In this document: one piece after another, positions 35,972-47,383 of the stretch
Numbering within the stretch: position 1 is the first letter of the stretch
How the letters are laid out: each line of letters opens with the position of its first letter
Source: Botrytis cinerea B05.10
Lineage: Eukaryota; Ascomycota; Leotiomycetes; Helotiales; Sclerotiniaceae
Reading direction: 5' to 3'
Assembly: GCF_000143535.2 (NCBI RefSeq)
Contig: NC_037323.1
Coordinates: 1,054,001-1,118,000 of the forward strand
DNA: 64,000 nucleotides
Made by a program: the position numbers and the translations under genes
The notes under the pieces: generated by a model
Database searches by the model: none
The model's input: the letters and a program-made list of their open reading frames with translations, nothing else
What the model was told of the DNA's origin: nothing

Positions 35972-36740
35972 TGAGAGATGAGGGCCAGTATTAGATTGTG
36001 GTGGATTTGTAGTAGACGGTTGGTATTTGGAGGGAAGTGGATGTGGAAGTAGAGGCGAGATTGTCATAGAGATGCGGTGCTGAATATATCATCGGAAAAT
36101 CTTGGTTGTGTGAGTTAATGGGAGGTTTGTTACATGGGTGGATTACTGACCTGCAATGGAGTCATATTATCCTTAAATAAATGGCTGATTAGATATTATA
36201 TATACAAAGCCGGTCGTGTAATTTGGGCCATGATACTACTACTAATTGAACATGTCATTTCATTCCAAAGATTCACTTGTCAAGATTGCAAGAGTTCATG
36301 AAGTTGGATTAGACATTTCAGTCGGATCATCTAGTGGATTAATAGAATGATTTCGCTGGGAACTGGTATGTAGACCTCTCAGGCTATTGATTGTGTTTTG
36401 ATACTATTTGTGTAAATTTTAAGAAAAAGGACTTTTAGAGTTAGAGCGAAAAAAGATAAGACTGCGAGACAATGCTTGGAAGTTGGAAAACCTTATGACT
36501 TTTCAGGTGTGGATAATTGGAGGGGACTAGACTAGCATGCCGTTGATTGTATAGATCAAGTGTCTCTTTCAATCTTTAATTTTTATAGAATTGATTCTAA
36601 TAACAGATTGGGGGAAAAAAAAGTCGAACAGTAAATAAAACACTTGATCTACATGATCGACGATACTGGCACCAGTTATTAACCAATAGCCTGTTAGAAT
36701 CACACAAATTTTCTTTAACAATTATATTTCTATAACATAC
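35972..36740. other. Convergent spacer
   Basis: 769 bp between two convergent 3' ends. A/T-rich, with no gene, repeat or RNA gene seen. Confidence 0.5.
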
Positions 36741-38977
36741 TTAGTCTCTCTCAAGTTCTCTATCACCCGCCCATGCCAACTTTCTCGTATCCAACCTCTC
36801 TCCCTCGCCCCTCTTGACTTCCACGACTTTCTCTCCCGTGGCCCATCTCAACATCGTAAGAGAATGTTTTCCAAACGTATATTTGCCCTTCCCATCCCAT
36901 TTACTTTCCTTAATACCTACTTCTTCCTTCTCCGCCGTATTTGTCACCTGGACATTATCACCCGTGATCGTGAAAACCTCAACCTCGCCCTTGACCCCCA
37001 ACAAATCCGTCTCGAAACTCTCCTCCTCGCTCACATTCACAACACACAAACTGATAACTCCATCCTCATCTATGCTTCCCGCCACATCCAACCAGCTCGC
37101 TCCTCCCTGTTCCCCCACTACACTCCCCAGCCACTTGGGTTCCTGAACCCCTTCGTACGCCCCCCCTCGCACATGTAATCCCAGAGTCCATCCGCGCATA
37201 TACTTACTATACAGCCATAATGGCCACCAAGTCGTCTGCTTAATAATCCCATCTTTACTCGTCATCAATGGAGAAATCACATTGACGCTCTGAGCCAAAT
37301 TCGCCATTCCCACATATCGACTCTGTCGAATAAAAACATTCAGCCATACACCAACGGCTAGAGCATCACTCAGAGTGTATTTTTCCTCGGCTCCCTCTTC
37401 TCCGGGTGCACGTAATGGATCCCAGACGTTCCATTCGTCGAAACAGATTTTGGGGACGGGTACCGAGGGTGGGATTTTAGCTTGGATGCGTGCGATTTGG
37501 ATGAGGGAGGCGGCGGATTCGATGGCGGTTTCTGCTTGTAGGGGTGAGAGGGCGTTGGGGAGATGTTTGGATGAGGTGCTGTAGATGTGGATACTGTGCA
37601 TGGTTATGTGATGGATGTTGGGGAGCAGCACGGTGAGATCCCAGGGGGAGAGACCTGTTTCACCACAGAGAATGAGCTGAAGGGATGGGTCGAGGAGATG
37701 GAGAGCTTTGGACCATTGGAGGGCTTTTTTGGCACTGGACCTATTTAGTATTGGTTTCTTGGGGTGGAAAAGTGAACATACTAGTCTTCAGCAGTCATTT
37801 GCTCAACTTGCCACGGTCCCCAAACTTCATTCCCTAGTGCCCAGTACTTGATATTGTATGGTTCTTCATGTCCATTTTTTCTTCGAAGATTGGCATAGTG
37901 AGTATTTCGAGTACCGTTGCAATACTCTACCCACGCTAATGCTTCGGTCAATGTCCCTGTTCCCATATTGAGACAGAAATAGGGCTCGACTCGTTGTTCC
38001 TTTCCCTCTGAGAGAACACTGAGATAATGCATGAACTCATCAGTTCCTGAATACTGTTAGCTGCCCAGCTCAAACAAACAGATGAGAGAGGGACAAATAC
38101 CAAATTCATTCGTCTCAGTTCCTAGCCAGGCAAGTTCAGGTCGAGCCGGTCGATTTTCTCGAGGTCCAATGCCATCTTCCCAATGGTATGTAGCAATGAA
38201 ATTTCCACCCGGGTAGCGAATCACTGGAATATCGAGTTCGCGAAGCGCGCCGAGGACATCCGTGCGGTAACCGTTTTTGTCGGAGAGAGGGTTTCCAGGA
38301 TCGTATATTCCACCGTAAATGCAACGGCCCATATGCCTACTACGCGTGAGCAGGTATACAGGCAGGGGAAATAGCTTCAAGCTGATATATATGCATTTTA
38401 TCTCCCAGATCACAAACTCATGACATGGGGGACTTTCCGGTGATATTAAATGGAATAGTATGAAAATGATATCGCATATCCAACCGGTTGTGGTATATGC
38501 GCAGACTTTCCCACTCGAGAAGGTCTAATGTCCAGTGGGTGACAATATTCGCACCGCATAACTCTTTTGACTTCTTTGCTATTTGATATCTGATTTCTCT
38601 CGAAATACAGCCAAAATATACTCCGCATAATAGCTTCTCGCTTCAGCTTTTCAGCGAGTACCACCATACAGAGATCTTCTCATTCTAATCCCAAATCATG
38701 CGAATTGAGAGAAGACTCTACTTTTAGAAGAGATCAAACACGTCTTCGTAAGTATGCCCCCGAGTATACAAACGATACCAGACATTCGAAGATGTAAAAA
38801 AGTAGCACTCACTCCATAAACCCTCCATATATCATAGGGTCTATTTCAGAGTCAGTATACTTCCTCTGAATGCACGCGCGCAGCGTTCAAAAACATACCG
38901 ATCTTCGACAACCGCCTCGACGCATCAATGCTAATCGAAGGCGTCTCTCCATCGGGTATTCTCGTAAACGTCGTCAT
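36741..38977 (-). CDS. GH51 alpha-L-arabinofuranosidase (intracellular type)
   Basis: Releases terminal L-arabinose from arabinan, arabinoxylan or arabino-oligosaccharides. Five exons join in phase: 38899-38977, 38813-38840, 38101-38336, 37782-38046 and 36741-37734, giving 533 residues. The joined N-terminus reads [19 protein letters not shown], matching GH51. The catalytic acid/base is Glu188 in ALGNEVWG, and the nucleophile is Glu303 in CFDEWNVW. Their spacing of 115 is close to the 119 of the bacterial Geobacillus enzyme. There is no signal peptide ([10 protein letters not shown]), so it should be cytosolic and act on imported oligosaccharides. At about 500 residues it resembles the compact bacterial-type GH51 rather than the secreted fungal AbfA (about 650). 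Exon 2 is only 28 nt and intron 2 is long (476 nt), so the model needs transcript support. It is divergent from a sugar transporter. Confidence 0.92.
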
Positions 38978-39862
38978 CTTCTCAAGATCTCTTTCCCGCG
39001 TTCAGATAGATACGTGTAGGATTCCGTGTCTCGCGGGATGAAACTGCAAACAAACAATATAAAGCGCTGCACATACATGGAATCCTGCCATCTTAATAAA
39101 CCTCGGAACACACCATCTACCCAGACTGAAGACGGCTCCCCGTACCCACCCTATCCACCCGACACGACGATATATCGACTCATGAATCCACCGCACAACC
39201 AAGAAGAATGCGGGTAGTCGATCACCACCCGCTCGCTCATTGGTGCGCATATAAGTTGCTCCGAGCCATTGGACGATTTAATCCGAAGCTGCACGCGCCC
39301 TCCCGACAAGCGAGCCACTCTGAATGGATGGAAAATCTCAAGCCACCAACAAGCGAAACCGTACAACTCCGCACCCCACGCTTTGGAGTTCTCATACCCT
39401 GGTCCCCTCACGTCCTACATCGCGCGAGCAAACCTGCGGTCAATCTCCAAAGAATTGCTGAGTCGCTTGGAAGCTGGGAGAGCGTGTCAGTATACTTTAA
39501 TCGAACATGCAGATGCGTGCCAATGGGCGTTCGTAACCGAAGTACCCATGTAAACTAAGAAGCACAAGACATGTTCAAGAACGAATCGCAACAAGGCAGT
39601 GGCTGGATCCCACAAGCGGAGAGCTAGAAGACTATCGCAGACTGCCATATCGGGAGCTTCCTGGGTGCCATTTCCCCAGGATCCCCGCATAACTAGCGTA
39701 CTTGTCATATGGCATGTTGTTGGCGTTGGTAAATGGTGAAGTGAAGGGAAGAATATAAGATGTGAAGATTTCCCATGCAAATGTTGATCCCTCTTGATCA
39801 GTATCTCTTCTTGAGAACAATTCTTCAATTGATACTGGAAGCTTTCGAGCATTGTTGCAGCC
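38978..39862. promoter_or_regulatory. Divergent promoter, GH51 / sugar transporter
   Basis: 885 bp between the two start codons. Open frames here are short and overlapping, with no domain. A CCCCAC sequence (a match to the CreA-type SYGGRG site on the other strand) lies near 39374. I found no convincing clustered XlnR/Ara-type sites by eye. The arrangement suggests co-regulation but does not prove it. Confidence 0.45.
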
Positions 39863-41781
39863 ATGGTTCTGTCTCCAAAAGTCTATCAGGTAAGATTTAT
39901 ATGCGTGAAACTCATTGTTCTTGGTCTTTGCTAACACTGATCCACAGTTCCTCGTGGGTGTTTTTGCCTCTGTGGGTTCTATTCTTTATGGTTATGATCT
40001 AGGTACGTGGATTGCATGCTCATGAATTTATTTGCCAGCTCTAACCGTAATTAGGTGTTATCGCAGAAGTCGTTGCCAGCGAGACATTCGTTGAAAAATT
40101 CCAACCAACTTCGACAGAAGTGTAAGAAGCCCTCTCCCAGTGATACGATACAAAACTAACTGGCTCAGTGGTATCGTAGTCTCCTTCTTCACGGGTGGAG
40201 CTTTCTGTGGCTCCGGTCTTGCAGGACCAGTAGGAGATAGATTCGGTCGTCGATGGACTATATTTGCAGGATGTCTTATCTTTATACTCGGAGGCGGTCT
40301 CCAAACCGGTGCACAGCATATTCATTATCTTTGGGCTGGTAGATGGATTGCCGGATTGGGAGGTAAGCTATCAAACCTTGGCAATTCTGCTCCAAAGACC
40401 CATCACTAACAACCCATCAATAGTTGGTTTCCTCGTTATGATTATCCCCCTATACCAAGCCGAAATTGCCCATCCCAGCATTCGAGGTCGCATCACATCC
40501 TTGCAACAATTCATGTTGGGAATTGGTGCTCTCGTCGCCGGATGGATCAGTTACGGAACATACGTAGGCATCAAAGGCAACTCTGCACAATGGCGCTTGC
40601 CCTTGGGACTCCAGATGCTCCCTGCCGTCGTTCTCGCCGGTCTCATTTTCCTCTTTCCCGAATCTCCACGTTGGCTCATCGATCATGGACATCCAGAAAA
40701 GGGACTCAAAACGCTCGCCAGATTGCACGCCCACGGGGATGAAAATGATCCCTGGGTCCGCGCCGAATTCGATCAAATCCAAGATAGCATTACGTATGAG
40801 CACGAGCATGAGGCAAAATCTTACCTCGATTTGTTCACGAACAAGTCATCTTTCCGCCGATTGTTCATTGCGTGTGCCTTACAGGCATCGGTTCAAATGA
40901 CTGGTGTTTCCGCAATCCAGTACTATTCCGTAAAGATCTATGGACAAATTGGTATTGTAGGAAGTGATGCTTTGAAATATCAAGCTATCAACAATATCAT
41001 TGCTTTAATCGGAGAAGCGTGCTGTGTTCTGTTCATTGACAAGTTGGGACGAAGATGGCCTTTGATTTGGGGTAATCTGTTCAACATGGTCAGTCATCCT
41101 AGTTTTCATTTTCTCTCTATATATATGATTATAAAATACTAACAATCGCCACAGCTTACATTCATCATTGCCTGTATCCTCATCGCTAGCTTTCCACCCG
41201 CCACCAACCAAAACATCGGCGCCTCCTGGGGTTTCATCATCATGACCTGGCTGTACAATTTCTCCTTCTCCTGTACCTGCGGACCTCTCTCCTGGGTAAT
41301 CCCCGCCGAAATCTTCGACACCCGTACCCGTTCCAAAGGTGTCTCGATCGCAACCATGGTTTCCTTCGCCTTCAACACGCTGATCGGTCAAGTCACCGAT
41401 ATGGCCATGACCAACATTGGATACAAATTCTACTTCCTCTTCATCATTTGTAATTTCACCAACGCGCTATTCTTCTACCTATTCTTGCCCGAAACCGCGA
41501 GGAAGCCTTTGGAAGAAATGAATTATCTCTTTACTCATGCACCCATTCTCGTAAGTTTTCCCTTTTATCGCTAACCCGCACTATACATTCAAGAAACCCA
41601 AACTCTAACAGCAAAACAGGTTCCCGGAACAGACAAAGCATCGTACAACGCCGGCTACGCCGCAGATATCGAGAGAAGAGCTCAAGAGATTAGCGATAAG
41701 AGCGGGGTTGATGCTGAGCACTATCAAGGTGAACTTGATAAGCACCGCGCCGGTGCTAATCCAGCCATGGGTGTGGCTTGA
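39863..41781 (+). CDS. MFS sugar transporter (hexose/pentose family)
   Basis: Proton-coupled sugar importer of the sugar-porter family with 12 predicted helices. Seven exons join in phase: 39863-39889, 39948-40002, 40055-40121, 40169-40362, 40424-41088, 41155-41550 and 41620-41781, giving 521 residues. The signatures are in order: YGYDLG in helix 1, the loop motif GDRFGRRW, RWIAGLGVG, PESPRWLIDHG after helix 6, QASVQMTGVSAIQYYS in helix 7, DKLGRRW, and PETARKPLEEMNYLF after helix 12. The C-terminal tail is about 55 residues and charged. The ATG at 39863 encodes MVLSPKVYQ, split from helix 1 by an intron, as in many fungal homologues. The gene is head-to-head with the GH51 enzyme, so arabinose or arabino-oligosaccharides are a plausible substrate (inference). 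Confidence 0.94.
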
Positions 41782-41990
41782 TGGATCATTTATGAAGTTA
41801 TGATAATATCCTTTACGGATGTAGAAACTGGATACCCGAATATTAATATTGACTATTTATTGCATTGTTGAATTGGTGCTGTGGATTTTGATGACATGAG
41901 TGTTTGTTCTTTGGCTCCCTGTCTCATGCGATGCTGTGTGACATGTATGTACTTGAATTGAATGTTGGGGTACATACCTTTCGACTAGGT

Positions 41991-42205
41991 CCACCAGTGA
42001 GTGTATGGACTGACGGGACACTTGTCAATTTTCGAAATTTTTAACAATTTCATTCTTCAATTGTTTGATATCAGAATCTATATTTCCATTGTTCAAGTTC
42101 TAATAAACCATTAGAATAATTCATCAGATATAAAAATCGATATCTCAAAAGATATTTTCAAGTCCATTTTTGCAAAGTCCCGTTAGTCCTTACACTCACT
42201 GGTGG
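41991..42205. mobile_element. MITE-like element, 215 bp
   Basis: Two 29-bp inverted ends match at 27 positions: the left end at 41991-42019 begins CCACCAGTGAGTGTA, and the right end at 42177-42205 is its reverse complement. The two mismatches are internal (T/A and G/A). The 157-bp interior is A/T-rich with no coding capacity. This is the structure of a non-autonomous DNA transposon (MITE). A clear target-site duplication is not visible at the edges (left flank CTAGGT, right flank CCTCCG), so the exact ends and superfamily are uncertain. It sits about 210 bp past the sugar transporter stop codon, possibly within or just beyond its 3' UTR. Confidence 0.8.
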
Positions 42206-43190
42206 CCTCCGTCCATCTCTGTGCTGGATCGTAAGGATTATAGAAACTACGAAAATGACATACAGAAGTTTTCATCTGATATTTTGAGGTTTGGTTCGGT
42301 TGAGAGAGTACCTAGAATTACCAGGATATCGTCTGGTTTTCTGAGACTGAACTTTGTACCTCAACAGAAGCGAGTGGTGGAATGGAATGATAACCTACAA
42401 TATAAAGATTCATCATCGCGTTGTATACTTTCTCGTTGAATCCAAGCTGTCCATAATTTTGGCAGGAACCTCGCAATTAATTGCCAGTAAAGGTCATCTG
42501 AACGATGAAAATTCGCCCAAGGGGATATATGTAATCAGAATTATACAGAAAAATTGCAAAAACTTACAAGTTGCAGATACGATGTCCGAATCCATTCCAT
42601 TGAGCTGTAATTCAATTCAATATGGAATGATCTAAGCGGTCCTGGCTTACATCGTCACTCTCGTGATTCTTGCCCATGGAGAATTTTAATTGAAACCTCT
42701 CTCTCCAAACGCACTATTGAACATGGAGAACAAGAGTCTACTGAGTCTGACAGCAGGTATGAAACTCTTGCACCTGGTGTCGATATCTGAAATCTAGATG
42801 TGAAGCCCATCTTACCCCGAAGCATGAAACAATATCTCTGATCAGAACACTGGCACTTGTCAAGACAGCGGTGACCATATGTTGACTATGAGACAATAAA
42901 TCACTCCTAGATAATTGACTAATCTTCGTCGATCCCTTTGATGTCCAGAATCTGCCAAGTTGTCGCAGTTTCTCTCATTCATGCCCGCGTATTCGAAATC
43001 AAAATCTGGTAACAACAATCTTGAATATATTAACAAGTACGTCTATAAAGTGTACGTATTTACCTCGGATGAAAGCGCTCCACAGAATGGAAGGACAATT
43101 CTGGTAAACCGTTGAAAGTTTGATGTACAGAGTGAACTTTGTACGTTTTCCTTGCTAAACAATTTATAATGGAGCTCGTGGGTCAACGTT

Positions 43191-43212
43191 GCAAGCATAA
43201 CTTTATGCTTGC
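43191..43212. repeat. Near-perfect palindrome
   Basis: GCAAGCATAA and its exact reverse complement TTATGCTTGC are separated by only CT, so a 10-bp stem (11 counting the outer T-A pair) with almost no loop. It could be a dimeric protein-binding site rather than an RNA hairpin, since a 2-nt loop is sterically poor. No gene lies close by. Confidence 0.6.
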
Positions 43213-46200
43213 ACACACCCGCGATCTAATCAACTCAACTTGAGATGGTAAAAACGGGCCTTCCCTTGCACAGCCTCTGTACTAATTCTCTCAATACGAA
43301 CAGCAAAAGTAATCGACATAAAAAAAACATGAAACAAAATACATACATGCCACTTGGATGCTTCACATGTCTTGAAAGTCCACCATATTGGCTTTCAATC
43401 AAATCTTTATAAATTGTAATCTGCGGTCGATCCTCAATTTATATACCCTTACACCTGGTCCAGACCGATAGGATCAGAGTGAGGTAAGAGAAATCCTTGA
43501 CATCTGGGTGATTGATGATTGAACAAAGTATGATGACATAAATGACTTACTTGAGGAAATGTGAGACTTTCACGGTTCTTCAAGAGGACTGTGAGGGTTC
43601 AAGTACCTAGGTATCGTATATCTTAACCTTGAAGCTTGGAGGATGGCTAACATGTGAGGATAAAGCAGGAATGTAGGCGTAAATTTGCAAAGGAAGGATA
43701 ATGATTGGCAGGTACCGTTGTTAACGAGGAAGATGCTGTATAGTCTGTCTGTACTGGATGTCAGTAAGATGCAGATTATAACATTTCGATAGGAGTGGTG
43801 GAGTAGCGTCGTGAACATGAAACTATTCGCGATCCCAGAGCCTCCTCCAATCCTTTATAATCGTAAGTGCCACTACCTAGGCAGCTTTCCGGTACTGGAA
43901 TCTGAGATTGCGGTACATATTAAAACGTTTATACGAGACTCTTTGGAAATCCCGATGTAAAACCCGAATCCTTCAATCACGCCCCTTTACCGATACAAGT
44001 TTGAACTGTACGTACTTTTTGCTATTGTCAAATACGCACGTAGGGACGGACACGCATTCCATCGCGCCGACCGGTACCTGCGCCGCCAAGCTTTACACGA
44101 AAAGACGGAAGATAACAGAAATGTCAGGGCAGTGGATCTCATTAATTTTTGGTGTCGTGGTAGAGAAATTTATCACGTGAAAGAGGGCGCCTTTAGAGCC
44201 TGATGATACATGGTGGTTTGTGGATTACCGTGGGAAATTGGCCCGAAATTGATCCATCATGCAAATGCAACCTGATGTGCGAGTGAACTCAAACCTTCAA
44301 GAAACTCTACGGAGTGCAATACGCCGGCTTGCAAGTTGCAACGAACAGCCAAGCGTGCCAGGTAAGCTTCTCGGGAATTGATGGGGGGGGCTCATGTCTC
44401 TGAGTGGAAGAAGACAGTTTGGATCTTCCACGAGATCTTCAGAATTCGTGTGAAGTGGATGTGGAAAAACCGTTATTGTGATCGCCGTGATCTTTTGCTG
44501 AGTAAGTCTGGAGACTGGATATTGCTCACCTGAGAAGCACCAGAATGCGAGCAAGTAATTGGTCGAGAATCCAAAAAGGAGGTCAGCCAAAAGACAAGTC
44601 ACCAGAGAGTTTTGTATTCGGCGTTATTGATGAGGTCATGAAGGGGAATCCAGATTGCAGCATGCCCATTGCTCAAGGATATCTGGGATTTCAACCAAAG
44701 TATTCTCTCCATGCATGCGTTCCAGGATACTGCATGACAAGTTAATCCTAATCGCGTAAAGCGAACCATGGCCAACGAGCGGGCCATACTGGATTCTGAT
44801 AGTCGCTAGGGGTATTAATAGATAGCCAGGGCAAAGGTGCCACTTAAAATATTTTGGACGCGTAAACAAGTTGAGGCTGTGAGCCTGTGAGCCTGTGAGT
44901 TATAAATCTACCTCTGATAAGCTGTATTGCTACCGTTGTCCGAGGTGGCAGGCCGTAGTTGCCACTGTTCGGTGAGGCTGGCCATCTTTTGTTGGTGGAA
45001 AGAGTGCAAGAGAGCTACTGTTTGAACATCGAGGCACGGAACGAAAAAAAGCATTGCCGTGATAGGTAGCCATGGGCATTGATCGAAGGATACTTAGGGT
45101 TAGCATGCTCGTCAGCCAGCAGAGAGCAAAGAGCGGCGTGCTCTAATTCGAAATTGACTCAATCATATCAGCCACGACGAGGAAGACGAGGAAGATGAGG
45201 AAATCATGACTTGCAGGCTCGAAAGGCGCTGGATCCTATTGGCGGTCGATGTCGTCTGTTGACGGGTTGAGGCATTGAGGCATCACAGAATGTAGAAAAT
45301 CCGACCATCCCAGCGTTTAAGGGAGAGAGCGCGATGAACAGGAAGGAAAGAAAAGGGCCCTGGACCTGCGCTTGAAATAAAGATCATTCATCCTACAGTA
45401 GGCAGCACGCTAAGATGTTAGTCGGCCGCGAGAAAGCGAGATGGAGGCACTTTGGACGAGACTACAGTGTGTCCTTTGCAGAGAATTGGTCAGACCACTG
45501 GTAGACTCATCAAACTAATAAAATCACTAGAAGCCTTTTATTGATCTACCAGGAGCTTTTGAGAATAGATCCGGCGATTCTGCCTCACAAACATGCGGAA
45601 GCCATTGGAACGGGCCTGGAAACAGACTGGACACAGTACCAAACCGGACGGCATGGGTATGTTAGAAGTTAGAATGGATTTGGAGGGCTGGTTCATGGAT
45701 TCATGAGTGTAACCCTAGTACCGAGAGATCCTGCCCGAATCGGATGTGCAATACTCGAGGATATATAGATATGGTGGAATAGACAGCACACGCGTATCTC
45801 GACATTTTGACACTGCAATATATGAATGCCAATTTATATATGATATATATGATATATTGTAATCGAGAAAAGATTCGATTTCACCTGTGTACCTTGATTC
45901 TAATTCTCGACAAGTCCACGCCAAAAAGACCCAACAACCCTTGTTTCTTCAGTCGACCAGTCTAGGATTGTGAAGAGGAAAGTGAAAAAAAAAAAAGAGG
46001 AAATAGCCTTTTTTTCTAGGGAGAGACCCCCTTTTAGGGATATGGTAACCACCCAGCCAACCCAGCCAGCCCAGCTAATCTTTGGCAATCTTTGGCAATC
46101 TTGCGTGTGCAACGTGCGATGTGCAATGTGCAATGTGCAATATATGTGCCCTCTCTTGGATGATTTGATTTACCTGTAACGACAAGGGAGGCAATAATCG

Positions 46201-46349
46201 AGACCACCAGGGTCATAAGTTGGATCCGCACGTATCGTAACATACCCAATATTGTTTAGCGGCGAAAGCTTGTCCGTGATGGATAGAGAAATTATAACGT
46301 TCACGCAACTGGAAAAAAGGACTGCTTAAACCACTTCGGACCTGGAGCG

Positions 46350-46400
46350 ATCAATCAATCAATCAAAATCAAAATCAAATCAAATCAAATCAAACCAAAT
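46350..46400. repeat. ATCA / AAATC tandem repeat
   Basis: Starts as tetramers (TCAATCAATCAATC) and continues as imperfect pentamers (AAATC) for about 50 bases. It lies about 1 kb upstream of the KRE6 start codon. Confidence 0.8.
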
Positions 46401-46672
46401 CACACTCGACACTCGCCCAACCTTATCCGTTCATTGACTTTGCCTACCCAGGTAGCTACACCTACACCTACCTCTCCCAGGTGGAAGTGAAGTGTGAAAG
46501 ATTGAGAGGTTGAAAGGGCGAGGAAAAGAACATCCCAAGAACATCTCAAAAGTCTCAAACAATCCCAAACCCCCCCAACCCTAAGAAATCTGCATTCGAT
46601 CCTTCCCGGTCAACTTCCCTGGCGCATTTTCGACTTCCGCATGTTCTAAAGAAAGCAATCTTGATTCAAACC

Positions 46673-46708
46673 AAAGCCAAAGCCAAAGCCAAAGCCAAAG
46701 CCGAAGCC
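46673..46708. repeat. (AAAGCC)6 hexamer repeat
   Basis: Six units of AAAGCC, the last one GAAGCC, in the region that is probably the KRE6 promoter or leader. Being hexameric it would preserve reading frame, but no gene is supported here. Confidence 0.85.
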
Positions 46709-47383
46709 TGCTGATTTCCATTTTCATCCGCGCCACCATCCACATCCATCCACCCATCCACCCAACCGCCATCCATTCATTCATCCATTCAATCATTCAT
46801 CTAACGCCAAAAAGATTTCTACTTCATGTTGAATTGATCGCCTGAGTTTGTCAACCACAACCAACCGACAACAGTCCCAATCTTTTCTTTACACGCACAA
46901 GAAACAAATACTTCGGATATTCTCCCAAGGATATCAAGAAAGCTTAATCCAGCAGCAATCGACTTCGACTTCGACCTTGATTTTAAACCCCGACATTCGT
47001 TTGCACACACTCCCTTCTTCTTTCGATCAAGAAGGATTCTTGGATACACCTCCTTTCTTTGTAAACTCTGCTGGCCATCTGGAAGACCCCAAATCTTCAT
47101 CCTTCCCTTCTCAGCTGTTAAGCCTCACGACACTCGATACCTTTTACGATAATATTCTATGAATTGCGAACGTCACGATTGGATCTGAGCTTGCTGTCGA
47201 TTGCCGTCCGAGAACTTTGAGAGGAATTGAGCGTGTTCTCGATCTGATCTATTTTCACTCTTCCATTTTACGAACCCGTTACGAATTCCACATTCCAGAA
47301 CTTCAACTACAAACGCCTTGGCTGACGCAGCATATGCTATTGCACTTATAAGATTTTAATTCGGGCTCGTTTTTGTCGTCGAT

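Larger units (their letters stand above)
42206..47383. other. 5-kb gene desert before KRE6
   Basis: No gene can be supported. Many short open frames occur, none with a recognisable domain or convincing exon joins. Apart from the listed repeats there are small duplications: CTGTGAGC copies at 44878-44898, CAATCTTTGG copies at 46077-46100, and TGCAATG copies at 46120-46138. The last 600-900 bases become C/T-rich and G-poor and probably form the promoter and a long 5' leader of KRE6. Confidence 0.5.
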
